Shown: positions 7,464 to 16,343, numbered from the stretch's first letter. The stretch is 49,430 nt of DNA from Acidimicrobiaceae bacterium (GCA_003152215.1 PLZP01000107.1:4082-53511); one strand, 5' to 3'. Notes: generated from the sequence alone by a model not told the origin. Numbers and translations are program-made.

Positions 7464-8926
7464 CGGACCACTTCTTTCGCGCCCTTATCCGTTCGCAGTC
7501 CACGCCACGATGGTTGACGCAGGTGGCCGTCGTTGGTCCACTCCGCGAACTGGACCTCGCCAACGATCGTTGGGCGAACGAAGTGCGCGAGCGCCGTCTC
7601 CGCACGGCTGAGCGGCTGAGCGAACGGCGTCGACTTTCGCGCGAGCGGTTTGAGTCGCGCCAGCAGTTCCTTGCGGGTCGCCGCCGTGAATCCCGTGCCC
7701 ACTTTGCCCACGTAGTCGAGTCCTTCGTCGCTCGGAATGCCCAGCAAGAGCGCACCGAGGCTGCCGGTACGTTCACCCTTACCCGCGGTCCATCCACCGA
7801 TGACGACTTCTTGGCTGAGGAAGTTCTTGACCTTGATCCAATTGCCACTGCGCGACCCCGGAGAGTAACGAGAGTCCCGACGTTTTATGACGACGCCTTC
7901 GAAACCTCGCTCTCGCGAGATGTCGAGCACCTTGGCGCCGGAAGTGTTGGTGATCGAAGGAGGCGTCGCGAACGTCTCGCCCTGCAATTTGAGTGACTCC
8001 AGGGCAGCACGCCGGTCGTCATAGGAAAGGTCCATTATCGAGCGGTCATCGAGATAGAGCAGATCGAAGGCGAAGAAACTGGCCGGCGTCGAGTGTCGCA
8101 ACTTTTCGATCGCTGGTTTGGATGTGACGTGGAGACGTTTGGAGAGGGTCGAGAAATTCGGGCGGTTGTCCTGGTCCAAGGCAACGATCTCGCCGTCCAG
8201 GATCGCCGAACGTGAACCCAGGTGCAGACCAAGGTCGCGCAGTTCCGGAAATGTCGACAGCAGACTCTTGTCGTTGCGCGTGAAGGCCCGCACGCGGCCT
8301 CCGTCCACGTAGACCAGGGCACGCACGCCGTCCCACTTAAATTCGTAGGCCCAGCCGACGTCCTTCTTCGGCAGTTCACTCGCCAGGGCCAACATGGGCT
8401 TGACGTGTTGGGGCATGGCCTCGAAGTACGCCGGCGCCGGGTCCATGCGGTGGATCATCCAGTTCTTCTCGTCGATGGGAAAGAGGACGTAGCGACCAGA
8501 GGCGCGTTTGCCGTGCAGTACGACCATGACCTCGTTGGTCCGCCACTTTTCGGTGTCGTAGGTACCGTGATCCCAAATGGTGACCTGACCGGCCCCGTAC
8601 TCACCCTTTGGAATCGTCCCTTCGAACTTCCCGTAGTCGAAGGGGTGGTCTTCGACGTGGACGGCGAGGTGATTGGTGTCGGGGTCCATGGGGAGACCCT
8701 TCGGGAGGGCCCACGACACGAGCACGCCGTCTCGTTCCAGACGAAAGTCCCAGTGCAGGGCCCGGGCGTGGTGCTCTTGGATGACGAACGTCGGGAGTTG
8801 CGATTTCTTCTTGGCGTTCTTGGCCGTGGCGCCCATTGGTTCAGGGGTGCGCTTGGGATCCCTTTTCGCCCGATAGGAGGTGAGCTTCGAAGGTGGCGTG
8901 GCGGGGATGTCCTTGGCGCGAGCCAT
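7454..8926 (-). CDS. ligD: LigD phosphoesterase + ATP-dependent DNA ligase (NHEJ)
   Basis: 490 aa. The 3'-phosphoesterase domain is at about residues 45-165, with EHHARALHWDFRLERDG and HVEDHPFDYGKFEGTIPKGE supplying the His/Asp/Arg metal and phosphate ligands. The ligase adenylation domain follows, with the nucleotidyl-lysine K197 in EFKWDGVRAL, DGEIVALD, FEGVVIKRRDS and KVKNFLSQEVVIGG. A C-terminal OB fold contains VGKVGTGFT and EVQFAEWTNDGHLRQPSW. It cleans 3' ends and seals double-strand breaks with Ku. It lies 8 nt downstream of ku and overlaps the polymerase gene, forming a three-gene NHEJ operon. Having PE+Lig and Pol as separate proteins differs from the single Pol-PE-Lig protein of mycobacteria. 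Confidence 0.92.
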   Translation of the reverse strand: MARAKDIPATPPSKLTSYRAKRDPKRTPEPMGATAKNAKKKSQLPTFVIQEHHARALHWDFRLERDGVLVSWALPKGLPMDPDTNHLAVHVEDHPFDYGKFEGTIPKGEYGAGQVTIWDHGTYDTEKWRTNEVMVVLHGKRASGRYVLFPIDEKNWMIHRMDPAPAYFEAMPQHVKPMLALASELPKKDVGWAYEFKWDGVRALVYVDGGRVRAFTRNDKSLLSTFPELRDLGLHLGSRSAILDGEIVALDQDNRPNFSTLSKRLHVTSKPAIEKLRHSTPASFFAFDLLYLDDRSIMDLSYDDRRAALESLKLQGETFATPPSITNTSGAKVLDISRERGFEGVVIKRRDSRYSPGSRSGNWIKVKNFLSQEVVIGGWTAGKGERTGSLGALLLGIPSDEGLDYVGKVGTGFTAATRKELLARLKPLARKSTPFAQPLSRAETALAHFVRPTIVGEVQFAEWTNDGHLRQPSWRGLRTDKGAKEVVRES

Positions 8927-8934
8927 GAAACCGG

Positions 8935-9924
8935 TCAGCCTGATTTCTTCTTGGCGGCACTCACGGCGCGAATCAGTTCGTCCTTGGTCATCTTCGACGT
9001 GACGTCAATCTTGAGTCGCTTCGCGCGCTCCGCGAGATCGGCCTTGGTCATGGCATCGAGTCCCCGTCGCTCGCGATGCGCCGAGACTTTCATACTCGCG
9101 CTCTTAGAGGGCGCGCTCGCTTTGGCCGCCGAGCGAGTTGGTCGTTTCGACGAACGGTCAATTGACGCCTGCAACGCGGACATCAGGTCAATGACGTTCG
9201 ACTTCGGTCGGTCCTCGGCGCCGTGCACGACGGCGTGACCGGCGCGCTTTTGTTCGACGAGTTCCTCGACGCGCTGGCGGTAGGTGTTCTTGTAACGACT
9301 CGGTTCCCACGCGTCAGTTAAGGAGTCGACGAGCTTCTTCGCGATGGACAGTTCGCGGGCGTTCGCGTTACCGACCGGCGGCAACGTGTCGAGCTCCTCT
9401 TCGGGATTGCGGATCTCATCTTCGAAGAACATCGTCTCGAGCATCAACACCTTCTCGGCGGGACGAACGGCGACGAGGTGTTCCTTGTCGCGCAAGACCA
9501 ACGTCGCGATGCCCACCTTCTTGGTTTCGAGCATCGCTTGGAGCAGCAGTGCGTACGCCCGGTCGGCGCCCTTACCCTTGGGTGCGAGGTAGTACGACTG
9601 TCGAAAGAAGATGGGGTCGATCTCTTCTAAATCAACGAAGTCCTGAATCTCGATCAGTTCGGACTTTCCGGGGGCGGCTTCGGCCATCTCTTCACGCGTG
9701 ACGACGACGTACTCGCCCCCACCGAGCGGGTAGCCATTGACGATGTCCTCGGTGGTGAGTTCCTCACCAGTCTCTTCGTCGACCTTCTTGTAGCGCACCC
9801 GGTGCGAGGTGTTCTTGACCAGTTGGTTGAAGTGGATGGTCTGGTCGGACGTCGCGCTATAGAGGCCTACGGGGACACTGACCAATCCGAAGCTCAAAAA
9901 ACCTGACCATGTGGCACGAGCCAT
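8935..9924 (-). CDS. ku: Ku DNA-end-binding protein with SAP-like C-terminal extension
   Basis: 329 aa. The N-terminus MARATWSGFLSFGLVSVPV is diagnostic of bacterial Ku; the beta-barrel core includes GGGEYVVVTREEMAEA, FFRQSYYLAP and KKVGIATLVLRDKEHLV. The core ends near residue 250, after RQRVEELVEQKRAGHAV. It is followed by a basic Ser/Lys/Ala-rich linker and a helix-extended-helix motif, MTKADLAERAKRLKIDVTSK plus TKDELIRAVSAA, which resembles a SAP DNA-binding domain. Ku rings thread onto DNA ends and recruit LigD. It is the first gene of the NHEJ operon; the ATG has a GAGGAGA ribosome-binding site. A TTGAGA-18-TAAAAT promoter lies upstream. Confidence 0.93.
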   Translation of the reverse strand: MARATWSGFLSFGLVSVPVGLYSATSDQTIHFNQLVKNTSHRVRYKKVDEETGEELTTEDIVNGYPLGGGEYVVVTREEMAEAAPGKSELIEIQDFVDLEEIDPIFFRQSYYLAPKGKGADRAYALLLQAMLETKKVGIATLVLRDKEHLVAVRPAEKVLMLETMFFEDEIRNPEEELDTLPPVGNANARELSIAKKLVDSLTDAWEPSRYKNTYRQRVEELVEQKRAGHAVVHGAEDRPKSNVIDLMSALQASIDRSSKRPTRSAAKASAPSKSASMKVSAHRERRGLDAMTKADLAERAKRLKIDVTSKMTKDELIRAVSAAKKKSG

Positions 9925-9969
9925 GTGAATTTCTCCTCGACGAGTGATTCGTGAGACCGACAGAGAAAA

Positions 9970-9999
9970 ATTTTACCATCGGAGGCCTTCGATTCTCAA
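9970..9999 (-). promoter_or_regulatory. candidate promoter of the ku-ligD operon
   Basis: On the minus strand, TTGAGA (9999-9994) is followed after 18 nt by TAAAAT (9975-9970). The transcript would start near 9963, leaving a leader of about 40 nt containing GAGGAGA before the ku ATG at 9924. Confidence 0.5.
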
Positions 10000-10076
10000 A
10001 AAACTTGGAAGCACTGATGCGCGGGTGATTCTCAGCTGTCCACCGCAGTGTCACACCAAGGATTTATGTTCAAACC

Positions 10077-10271
10077 ATGTCCCTACCAATGCACTACACA
10101 CCACCGGTCGCTCTATGCACGATGTGTGACGACAAGCTCTTGCACTGCCACGGCACGGCGATCGTGATTGCCAATGGCTCCCACGTCTGCTCCGATGACC
10201 CCGACTGCACGCTCAGCATCAACGAACACTGGTTCATGTCAATCGAGGACGACGAAGACTCGTTGTCCTAG
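10077..10271 (+). CDS. small Cys/His-rich protein, probable zinc ribbon
   Basis: 64 aa. Potential metal ligands are C14 and C17 (CTMC), the HCH at 23-25, C38 and C44 (HVCSDDPDC), followed by a very acidic tail (SIEDDEDSLS). This spacing resembles a small treble-clef or zinc-ribbon protein. I do not recognise a named family. Support for a real gene comes from a TANNNT -10 box, TATGTT (10065-10070), exactly 6 nt before the ATG (a leaderless start), and from the ordered cysteines. It lies between the divergent ku operon and the DUF885 peptidase gene. Confidence 0.6.
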   Translation: MSLPMHYTPPVALCTMCDDKLLHCHGTAIVIANGSHVCSDDPDCTLSINEHWFMSIEDDEDSLS

Positions 10272-10367
10272 CCCCTCTCCGGGGCATCGCGACGACGGAA
10301 CCTTGCGTCGGGCCACGGGTGTAAATTTCGGTTTCGCGGGTAATCGCAAAACCAAAGGAATCTTCCC

Positions 10368-12074
10368 ATGTCTGAAACCACACCTCCCTCCGCCGTCTTC
10401 GCCTTCGCAGACGAGGTCGTGGACCGACTTGCCAAGAGCGATCCACTGTTCGCGACCGAGGCGGGCATTCCCGGTTACGAACGACTGCTTCCCGACTTCT
10501 CGGCCGCGCAACAGCGTCGAGATCAGGATGAGACGCTGCGCGACTTACAAGCCCTCGAGCTGCTCGTCAGCGTCAGCGACGTCGACCGTATTGCCAAGGA
10601 AGTGCTGCGCGAGCGACTCTCCGTGCGGCTCGCACTGCTGGAGGCGGACGAGTATCGAAGGACCTTCTCTGTCTTGAGTTCGCCGGTCTCCGCAATTCGA
10701 CAGGTCTTCGAACTTATGGCAACGACGACGACGGATGACGCGACGCACGTGGCGGCACGTCTAAAGGCGGTTCGTGCGTCACTTGACACGTGGCGAGGCG
10801 CACTGCTCGTCACGGCCGCGGAGCACGAACTTCCTGCGGTGCGCCACGTGCTCGGTATTGCCGACCAAGCCGACACCCATGCGGCTGGCGCATTCACTGA
10901 ACTGGCAAAGCGCGTGGCGGCCGCAACGTCGGTCGACTTCGACACGTCGGGACTCGCCAACGCGGCGAAGGATGCAGAGGCCGCGTACGCAGAACTCGCA
11001 GCGTTCTTGCGATCTGAGATTGCTCCAAAGGCCTCGACGCACGAAGCCTGCGGGGAGGAGCGTTACCAGCGCTGGTCGGCCTACTGGTCCGGCGCCACCC
11101 TCGATCTACGCGAACTCTACGTCTGGGGTTACCAGGATCTTCGCCGCATCAACTCGCGGATGTGGGAGATCGCGAACGAACTGCTTCCTGGAGCGTCGAG
11201 TCTCGTGGCGGTGGCCGATCTTTTGGACAACGACCCGAAGCGGGCAATAAACGGAACGGACACACTGCTCACGATGCTGAAAGAGTTCACGCAGCGCACG
11301 GCGGACGAGATGGACGGCGTGCACTTTGACATCGATGATCGGATCAGGTTCTGTGACGCGCGACTCGCGCCGGAGGGCTCGTCGGCCGCGCCGTATTACA
11401 TCAATCCGAGCGAGGATCTCAGCCGACCGGGAACGACGTGGTTTCCCACGATGGGCGAGACCAGCTTCTCGTGGTGGCGTCACGCATCAACGTGGTATCA
11501 CGAATCAATTCCCGGTCACCATCTTCAAATTGCAACCGCGTTGCTCGCGGCAGACCAACAGAGTCGGTACCACCGCCTAGTCGGCTCCACCGCGGGCTAC
11601 GTCGAAGGATGGGCCCTCTACGCCGAGCGACTCATGGACGAACTGGGTTACTTTTCGGACTTGGGCGACGAACTCGGCTACCTCGCGAACCAGGCGCTTC
11701 GCGCGGCTCGCATCGTGGTCGACATTGGACTGCACCTGGAACTCGATGCGCCGAGTGACCTCGGAGTGCTGGGCGGACTCGGGGACTGCTCTGGCAAGCA
11801 GTGGACTCCGGAAATGGCGGTCGCCCTCCTCGAAGAGTGGGCCATTCAAGATCACGTGATGTCGACCTCCGAGGTTGACCGCTACCTCGGACTGCCCGCG
11901 CAGGCCATCTCCTACAAAGTCGGCGAACGAATGTGGCTGGCGGCACGCCAAGAGGCAAAAGACCGTCTCGGTGATCGCTTCTCATTGAAGGCGTTTCACG
12001 CACACGCGCTCGTTCTTGGCCCGTTGGCGGTCGAAACCTTCATGACCGAAATGGCGGCATGGGACGGCAACTAA
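10368..12074 (+). CDS. DUF885 family metallopeptidase-like protein
   Basis: 568 aa, the usual length for DUF885. The zinc-site signature WYHESIPGHHLQ (HExxxxHH type) is near residue 377, followed by EGWALYAERLMDELGY, which supplies the third ligand and belongs to the family signature. The N-terminal half is helical, with no clear signal peptide, so the protein is probably cytosolic. Family members are presumed peptidases or hydrolases of small substrates; the substrate is unknown. A moderate AAGGA ribosome-binding site precedes the ATG. The aminotransferase gene follows 99 nt later on the same strand. Confidence 0.82.
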   Translation: MSETTPPSAVFAFADEVVDRLAKSDPLFATEAGIPGYERLLPDFSAAQQRRDQDETLRDLQALELLVSVSDVDRIAKEVLRERLSVRLALLEADEYRRTFSVLSSPVSAIRQVFELMATTTTDDATHVAARLKAVRASLDTWRGALLVTAAEHELPAVRHVLGIADQADTHAAGAFTELAKRVAAATSVDFDTSGLANAAKDAEAAYAELAAFLRSEIAPKASTHEACGEERYQRWSAYWSGATLDLRELYVWGYQDLRRINSRMWEIANELLPGASSLVAVADLLDNDPKRAINGTDTLLTMLKEFTQRTADEMDGVHFDIDDRIRFCDARLAPEGSSAAPYYINPSEDLSRPGTTWFPTMGETSFSWWRHASTWYHESIPGHHLQIATALLAADQQSRYHRLVGSTAGYVEGWALYAERLMDELGYFSDLGDELGYLANQALRAARIVVDIGLHLELDAPSDLGVLGGLGDCSGKQWTPEMAVALLEEWAIQDHVMSTSEVDRYLGLPAQAISYKVGERMWLAARQEAKDRLGDRFSLKAFHAHALVLGPLAVETFMTEMAAWDGN

Positions 12075-12173
12075 AGATCGGTCGGATCGCAGCAGAGTAA
12101 GTTCGACGGCGAATCGAAAATGCCATGCCCGTCGCGTGCGTTACCGTCTTTGGAGGAACGTGAGGACGAACAT

Positions 12174-13517
12174 ATGGCGAACGATCGAAGCACATTGACC
12201 AGCAGCGAACGAGAGAAGGCATCGGTCTTTCACTCGTGGTCGGCCCAGGCCACCATCAACCCACTCATGGTGAAAGACGCCCATGGCGTGTACGTGACGG
12301 GTGAAGACGGCACCACGTACCTCGACCTGTCCTCGCAACTCGTCAACACCAACATTGGCCACCAACACCCTGCGGTCGTGCGCGCCATTCAAGAACAGGC
12401 CGCCATACTCTGTACGATTGCTCCCCAACACGGCTACGTATCGCGCTACCGAGCGGCGGAACTGATTCTCGACCGTTCATTCGAGGGCGCCGCGAAGGTC
12501 TTCTTCACCAATGGCGGCACCGAGGCAATGGAGCACGCCGTGCGCATGGCACGACTCCACACCGGACGCCACAAGGTGATTTCGGCCTATCGCAGCTACC
12601 ACGGCGCAACCGCAACGTCGATCAACCTGACCGGCGACCCGCGACGTTGGCCCAACGACACCGGCTCGGCGGGCGTTGTCCACTTCTTCGGACCGTTTCT
12701 CTACCGAACGATGTATCACGCCGAGACCGAAGAGCAGGAGTGCGAGCGAGCGCTGGCAAGCCTCGAAGAGACGATTCGATTCGAAGGCCCGACCTCCATC
12801 GCCGCAATCGTGCTCGAGACAATTCCTGGCACGGCGGGCATCATGGTCCCGCCGAAGGGTTTCCTGCAGGGCGTTCGCGCCATCTGTGATCGCTATGGCA
12901 TTCTCTACATCGCCGATGAAGTCATGTGCGGATTCGGTCGAACCGGCGCGTGGTTCGCCTACCAGCAGCACGACGTCAAGCCGGACCTCGTGGTCTTCGC
13001 CAAAGGCGTCAACTCCGGTTACGTGCCACTCGGAGGCGTCGTCATCAGTGAGGCGGTGAGCGTCACCTTCAATGACCGCGTCTACCCCGGCGGTCTCACG
13101 TACTCGGGCCACCCCTTGGCGTGCGCCGCGGCCGTCGCAACCATTGAGGCGATGCAAAGTGAAGGCATCGTCGAGAACGCAAGGCGAATCGGCGACGACG
13201 TCCTTCGTCCGGAGCTCGAAGCCCTCGCGCAGCGACACCCGATCATCGGCGACGTCCGCGGTCTCGGTGTGTTCTTCGCGCTGGAACTGGTGGTCGATCG
13301 CGACACGAAAGAGCCGCTCGCGCCGTATGGGGGGAGCTCACCGGCGATGAACGACTTCGTTACGGCGAGTCGCAACGAGGCGTTGCTCATCTTCACCAAC
13401 TTCAATCGCATCCACGTCGTCCCGCCATGCACGATCAACGATGACGAAATACGCGAGGGTGTAGCCCGACTCGACCGTGCCCTCTGCGTCGCTGACAAGT
13501 ACTACACGGGCAGTTAG
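12174..13517 (+). CDS. class III PLP-dependent aminotransferase
   Basis: 447 aa. Fold-type I, class III features are: FFTNGGTEAMEHAVRMARL (phosphate-binding loop), AYRSYHGATATS, LYIADEVMCGFGRTG (the Asp that pairs with the PLP pyridine), and VVFAKGVNSGYVPLGGV with the Schiff-base lysine at K277. The C-terminal half has VRGLGVFFALELV. These enzymes move an amino group from an omega-amino acid, amine or beta-amino acid to pyruvate or 2-oxoglutarate; the sequence does not identify the substrate. The ATG at 12174 is preferred to upstream starts because GAGGAC lies at the right distance. Its TAG shares its last base with the GTG of the thioesterase gene, so translation is coupled. Confidence 0.87.
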   Translation: MANDRSTLTSSEREKASVFHSWSAQATINPLMVKDAHGVYVTGEDGTTYLDLSSQLVNTNIGHQHPAVVRAIQEQAAILCTIAPQHGYVSRYRAAELILDRSFEGAAKVFFTNGGTEAMEHAVRMARLHTGRHKVISAYRSYHGATATSINLTGDPRRWPNDTGSAGVVHFFGPFLYRTMYHAETEEQECERALASLEETIRFEGPTSIAAIVLETIPGTAGIMVPPKGFLQGVRAICDRYGILYIADEVMCGFGRTGAWFAYQQHDVKPDLVVFAKGVNSGYVPLGGVVISEAVSVTFNDRVYPGGLTYSGHPLACAAAVATIEAMQSEGIVENARRIGDDVLRPELEALAQRHPIIGDVRGLGVFFALELVVDRDTKEPLAPYGGSSPAMNDFVTASRNEALLIFTNFNRIHVVPPCTINDDEIREGVARLDRALCVADKYYTGS

Positions 13518-14161
13518 TGACCAACGAAGAGCGACGTCTCCACGCCGCGGCGCTCCTGCGCGAACTCGGCCACGATTTCGTTGCCCGCACGTTGAGTGAC
13601 GATCAACTCGACGAATTGACATCGCAACTTGCGATGATCCTCGCCATCGTGAAGAAGGGTGAGCACCGCGTTCGCACGTTTTCGAGCGACCGTACGTCGG
13701 ACTTCGCCTCGTTGATCCCCGAGGGTCGCCAAGGCGACAAACATCAACTCTTCTTAGACTCGATCGTCTCCGGCGCCGCCAATCCGATGGGCCTGAATGC
13801 CGCGGTCTGGCGCGAAGGTGACGTCGCGGTGATGGAAGTCACCCTCGGTCGAGCCTTTGAAGGAGCGCCCGGGCGCGCGCACGGCGGGGTGATCGCGGCG
13901 TTGCTCGACGAAACCATGGGTGTCGTGCACGTCCTCCAAGAGGCGCTCGCCTATACCGCGCAACTGGACATCAAATACATCGCGCCCGCGCCGATTGGCG
14001 AGTCGATCATCGCGCGCGCCTGGCTCTCTCACCGAGTGGGCCGCAAACTCTATATCGACGCGTCACTCCACGCGGGCGAGGTTCAATTGGCGAGTGCCAC
14101 TGCCCTCTTCATCGCGATTGATCCATCAACGTTCGTGCAGTCCGGTGTCGGTACGTCGTAA
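13517..14161 (+). CDS. PaaI-type hotdog thioesterase
   Basis: 214 aa. The C-terminal hotdog domain (about 75-205) has the active-site segment GRAHGGVIAALLDETMG, with the usual HGG plus acidic residue on the long helix, then DIKYIAPAPIG. The N-terminal ~70 residues form an extra helical segment. Such enzymes hydrolyse acyl-CoA thioesters. The start codon GTG overlaps the TAG of the aminotransferase (TAGTG), so the two are coupled, suggesting the thioesterase acts on a CoA intermediate of the same pathway. The membrane-protein gene follows after 3 nt. A second, unrelated-looking PaaI protein lies at 15900-16343. Confidence 0.82.
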   Translation: MTNEERRLHAAALLRELGHDFVARTLSDDQLDELTSQLAMILAIVKKGEHRVRTFSSDRTSDFASLIPEGRQGDKHQLFLDSIVSGAANPMGLNAAVWREGDVAVMEVTLGRAFEGAPGRAHGGVIAALLDETMGVVHVLQEALAYTAQLDIKYIAPAPIGESIIARAWLSHRVGRKLYIDASLHAGEVQLASATALFIAIDPSTFVQSGVGTS

Positions 14162-14164
14162 CGC

Positions 14165-14926
14165 GTGTCACTGACGCTGCACCGAGAATTCAACTCGAGC
14201 AAAGTTCCAAAGGTCACGCCCGTCTTTTGGTTTCTCAAAATCCTCACGACCGCCATGGGCGAGGCGACCTCGGACTATTTCGTCAATCACTTCAACCCCG
14301 AAGTCGCGGTGCTCTGTGCGGGCGTGGTCTTCTTGGCCGTGGTGTGGTGGCAGTTGCGCTCGCCAACGTATCGAGCGACGTCGTACTGGGCTGCCGTGGT
14401 CATGGTGAGCGTCTTTGGGACGATGTGCGCTGACGTCGTCCACGTCGCGTTCCACGTCCCCTACGTCGTGTCGGCCCTCTGCTTCAGCGTCGTGCTGATC
14501 GCGGTCTTCGTCTGGTGGCACAGAGTGGAGGGCACGCTCTCGATCCACAGCATCACGAGCACCCGCCGAGAGCTCTTCTACTTTTCGACGGTCACCGTCG
14601 CCTTCGCACTCGGAACGGCGGTCGGCGATCTGACCGCGATCGCTTGGCACCTCGGCTTCCTCAGCTCGGGCTTCCTCTTCGTCGGACTTATAGTCCTGCC
14701 GCTGCTTGCGTTCGTGGTACGTCGACGCCACGCAATACTTCTGTTCTGGATCGCGTACGTTCTCACGAGACCACTCGGTGCGTCCTTCGCGGACGCCATG
14801 GGCAAGCCCCGCATTGCGGGCGGACAGGGCTGGGGATCGGGCAACGTCGCGCTGTCGCTGAGCGCACTCATTGTGCTTGTCGTGGGCGCCGTGGCGATCC
14901 GCGAACGAAGCGACAAAGCCGTCTAA
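14165..14926 (+). CDS. COG4705-type multi-pass membrane protein
   Basis: 253 aa with about seven hydrophobic segments. The N-terminal family signature KVTPVFWFLKILTTAMGEAT is followed by DYFVNHFNP. A related motif recurs in the second half (FALGTAVGDLTA), so the protein looks like a tandem duplication of a three-helix unit, which suggests a transporter. Conserved helix-embedded Glu and Asp residues fit cation or metabolite movement. Function is unknown in the family as I know it. It starts with GTG three nucleotides after the thioesterase stop and is the last gene of that operon. Confidence 0.7.
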   Translation: MSLTLHREFNSSKVPKVTPVFWFLKILTTAMGEATSDYFVNHFNPEVAVLCAGVVFLAVVWWQLRSPTYRATSYWAAVVMVSVFGTMCADVVHVAFHVPYVVSALCFSVVLIAVFVWWHRVEGTLSIHSITSTRRELFYFSTVTVAFALGTAVGDLTAIAWHLGFLSSGFLFVGLIVLPLLAFVVRRRHAILLFWIAYVLTRPLGASFADAMGKPRIAGGQGWGSGNVALSLSALIVLVVGAVAIRERSDKAV

Positions 14927-14946
14927 CTCGTCCGTACACTGTTGCA

Positions 14947-15903
14947 ATGCCTGCCATCTCTGTAGAAAATCCACTCGAACTCCCGAGGGCGGTCGCGCCG
15001 CTCATCACCGATCGACCGCGGCGCGTGAAGTCCATCACGACCGCGCCACGCGGTCTCGAAGGCGAAGGCTTCCCCGTGCGTCGTGCGTTCGCCGGCATCG
15101 ATATCGCCGACCTCGATCCCTTTGTCCACATGGACCAGATGGGCGAGGTTGACTATGGACCGGGCGAACCCAAGGGAACGCCGTGGCACCCGCACCGCGG
15201 CTTCGAGACCGTCACGTACATGATCGACGGCACGTTCTTGCACCAAGACTCCATCGGTGGCGGTGGCGTCATTCAAAACGGCGGCACGCAGTGGATGACC
15301 GCCGGCGCGGGCATCTTGCACATAGAGCGCCCACCGGACGCACTCATCGATACCGGTGGCGTCTTTCACGGCATGCAGTTGTGGGTGAACCTTCCCGCGA
15401 AGTTGAAGATGACCAATCCCCGCTATCAGGACATTGAAGCGGAGTCGGTGACCCTGCTCACCAACGACAATGGTGACGCGATCATCCGCATCATCGCGGG
15501 GTCGCTCGGTGACGTCGACGGCCCCGGCATGACCCACACGCCCATCGCGATTGCCCACGTCACGCTGTTGCCGGGCGCACAGTTGACGCTGCCGTGGACG
15601 CAGGGCTACAACGCACTGACCTACGTCCTCGCCGGGCAGGGCACCGTCGGTCTCGAGCGCGCCGACATTGAGATGGGCCAGATGGCCGTGCACGTCGACG
15701 GCGACTTCCTCGTGCTCTCCGCGAAGGAGACCCAGGACTCCAGGACGAACGCCTTCGAAGTCCTCATCCTCGGTGGCGAGCCGATTCGCGAACCGGTCGC
15801 GACCTACGGGCCGTTCGTCATGAACACGCGCGCCGAACTACAGCAGGCGTTCGAGGACTACGAGGCCGGTCGTCTCGGCCAGATTCCGGCCGATCACATC
15901 TAG
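14947..15903 (+). CDS. pirin family protein
   Basis: 318 aa, a bicupin. The N-terminal metal-binding cupin has HPHRGFETVTYMIDG, the downstream QWMTAGAGILHIE (third His and Glu) and LQLW-like FHGMQLWVNLP. The C-terminal half has MTHTPIAIAHVTLLPG and VLILGGEPIREPV. Pirins bind Fe(II) or another metal; bacterial members act as redox-sensitive regulators or quercetin dioxygenase-like enzymes, and the role cannot be chosen from sequence. The frame is open far upstream, but the ATG at 14947 begins the conserved region and has a TANNNT box, TACACT (14935-14940), 6 nt before it, implying a leaderless transcript separate from the preceding operon. Confidence 0.88.
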   Translation: MPAISVENPLELPRAVAPLITDRPRRVKSITTAPRGLEGEGFPVRRAFAGIDIADLDPFVHMDQMGEVDYGPGEPKGTPWHPHRGFETVTYMIDGTFLHQDSIGGGGVIQNGGTQWMTAGAGILHIERPPDALIDTGGVFHGMQLWVNLPAKLKMTNPRYQDIEAESVTLLTNDNGDAIIRIIAGSLGDVDGPGMTHTPIAIAHVTLLPGAQLTLPWTQGYNALTYVLAGQGTVGLERADIEMGQMAVHVDGDFLVLSAKETQDSRTNAFEVLILGGEPIREPVATYGPFVMNTRAELQQAFEDYEAGRLGQIPADHI

Positions 15904-16343
15904 TCGGTCGTCGTCGATCGGTGCACGAGGAACGTGCCCGTCGCTCGGCTGATCAGCTTTCCCTCTTCACTTGAGATCGTCGCCTCGGCGTAGGCGATCT
16001 GGCGCGTCAATCGAACGACGTCGCCGCGGATCGCGTAGTGGCCGTTGAGAAGCGCCGGTCGCATCAACTCCGTCGTCATCTCAATCGTCGCTTCAGTCCG
16101 GTCTCGACCAACCAGCGCTCCGTTAATGGCAAAGTTCATCGCCGCGTCGAGCAGCACCGAGTGGACGCCGGCCTGGACCGCACCGTGGGGATTGCACGCC
16201 AGCTGGGTGGGATCGAACCAGCCACCGACCCACCCGAGGTCTTCGCCGTCAACGCCGTAGGCGTCAAAGGACCCCCCGACGGCGCCAATGATCGCCATAC
16301 CGCCATCACCGAGCCAGCGATCCATGTTCTTTCGTTCGCTCAC
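15900..16343 (-). CDS. PaaI family thioesterase
   Basis: 147 aa, a single hotdog domain. The active-site region NPHGAVQAGVHSVLLDAAMN is followed by ATIEMTTELMRPAL and the last strands LISRATGTFLVHR. The size matches stand-alone PaaI/YdiI-like thioesterases that hydrolyse aryl- or acyl-CoA. It converges on the pirin gene: the four bases CTAG at 15900-15903 provide a TAG stop to both genes. The divergent thiolase starts 75 nt away, so the two could share a regulatory region; a role in CoA-thioester metabolism alongside the thiolase is plausible. Confidence 0.82.
   Translation of the reverse strand: MSERKNMDRWLGDGGMAIIGAVGGSFDAYGVDGEDLGWVGGWFDPTQLACNPHGAVQAGVHSVLLDAAMNFAINGALVGRDRTEATIEMTTELMRPALLNGHYAIRGDVVRLTRQIAYAEATISSEEGKLISRATGTFLVHRSTTTD

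Noticed and set aside
7464-7848. N-terminal extension of the LigD polymerase frame
   Set aside because: Ser/Arg-rich low-complexity sequence opposite frames of the ligase gene; the conserved Pol domain begins just after the GTG at 7463.
8222-9238. Long plus-strand open frame (338 codons) across ku and ligD
   Set aside because: Antisense shadow of two well-supported genes; composition is Val/Gly/Arg-rich with no recognisable motif.
14515-14946. N-terminal extension of the pirin frame
   Set aside because: Lies over the COG4705 membrane gene in another frame; the pirin fold starts at the ATG at 14947. Comparable extensions before 25243, 29571, 35036, 36283 and 46603 were trimmed for the same reason.
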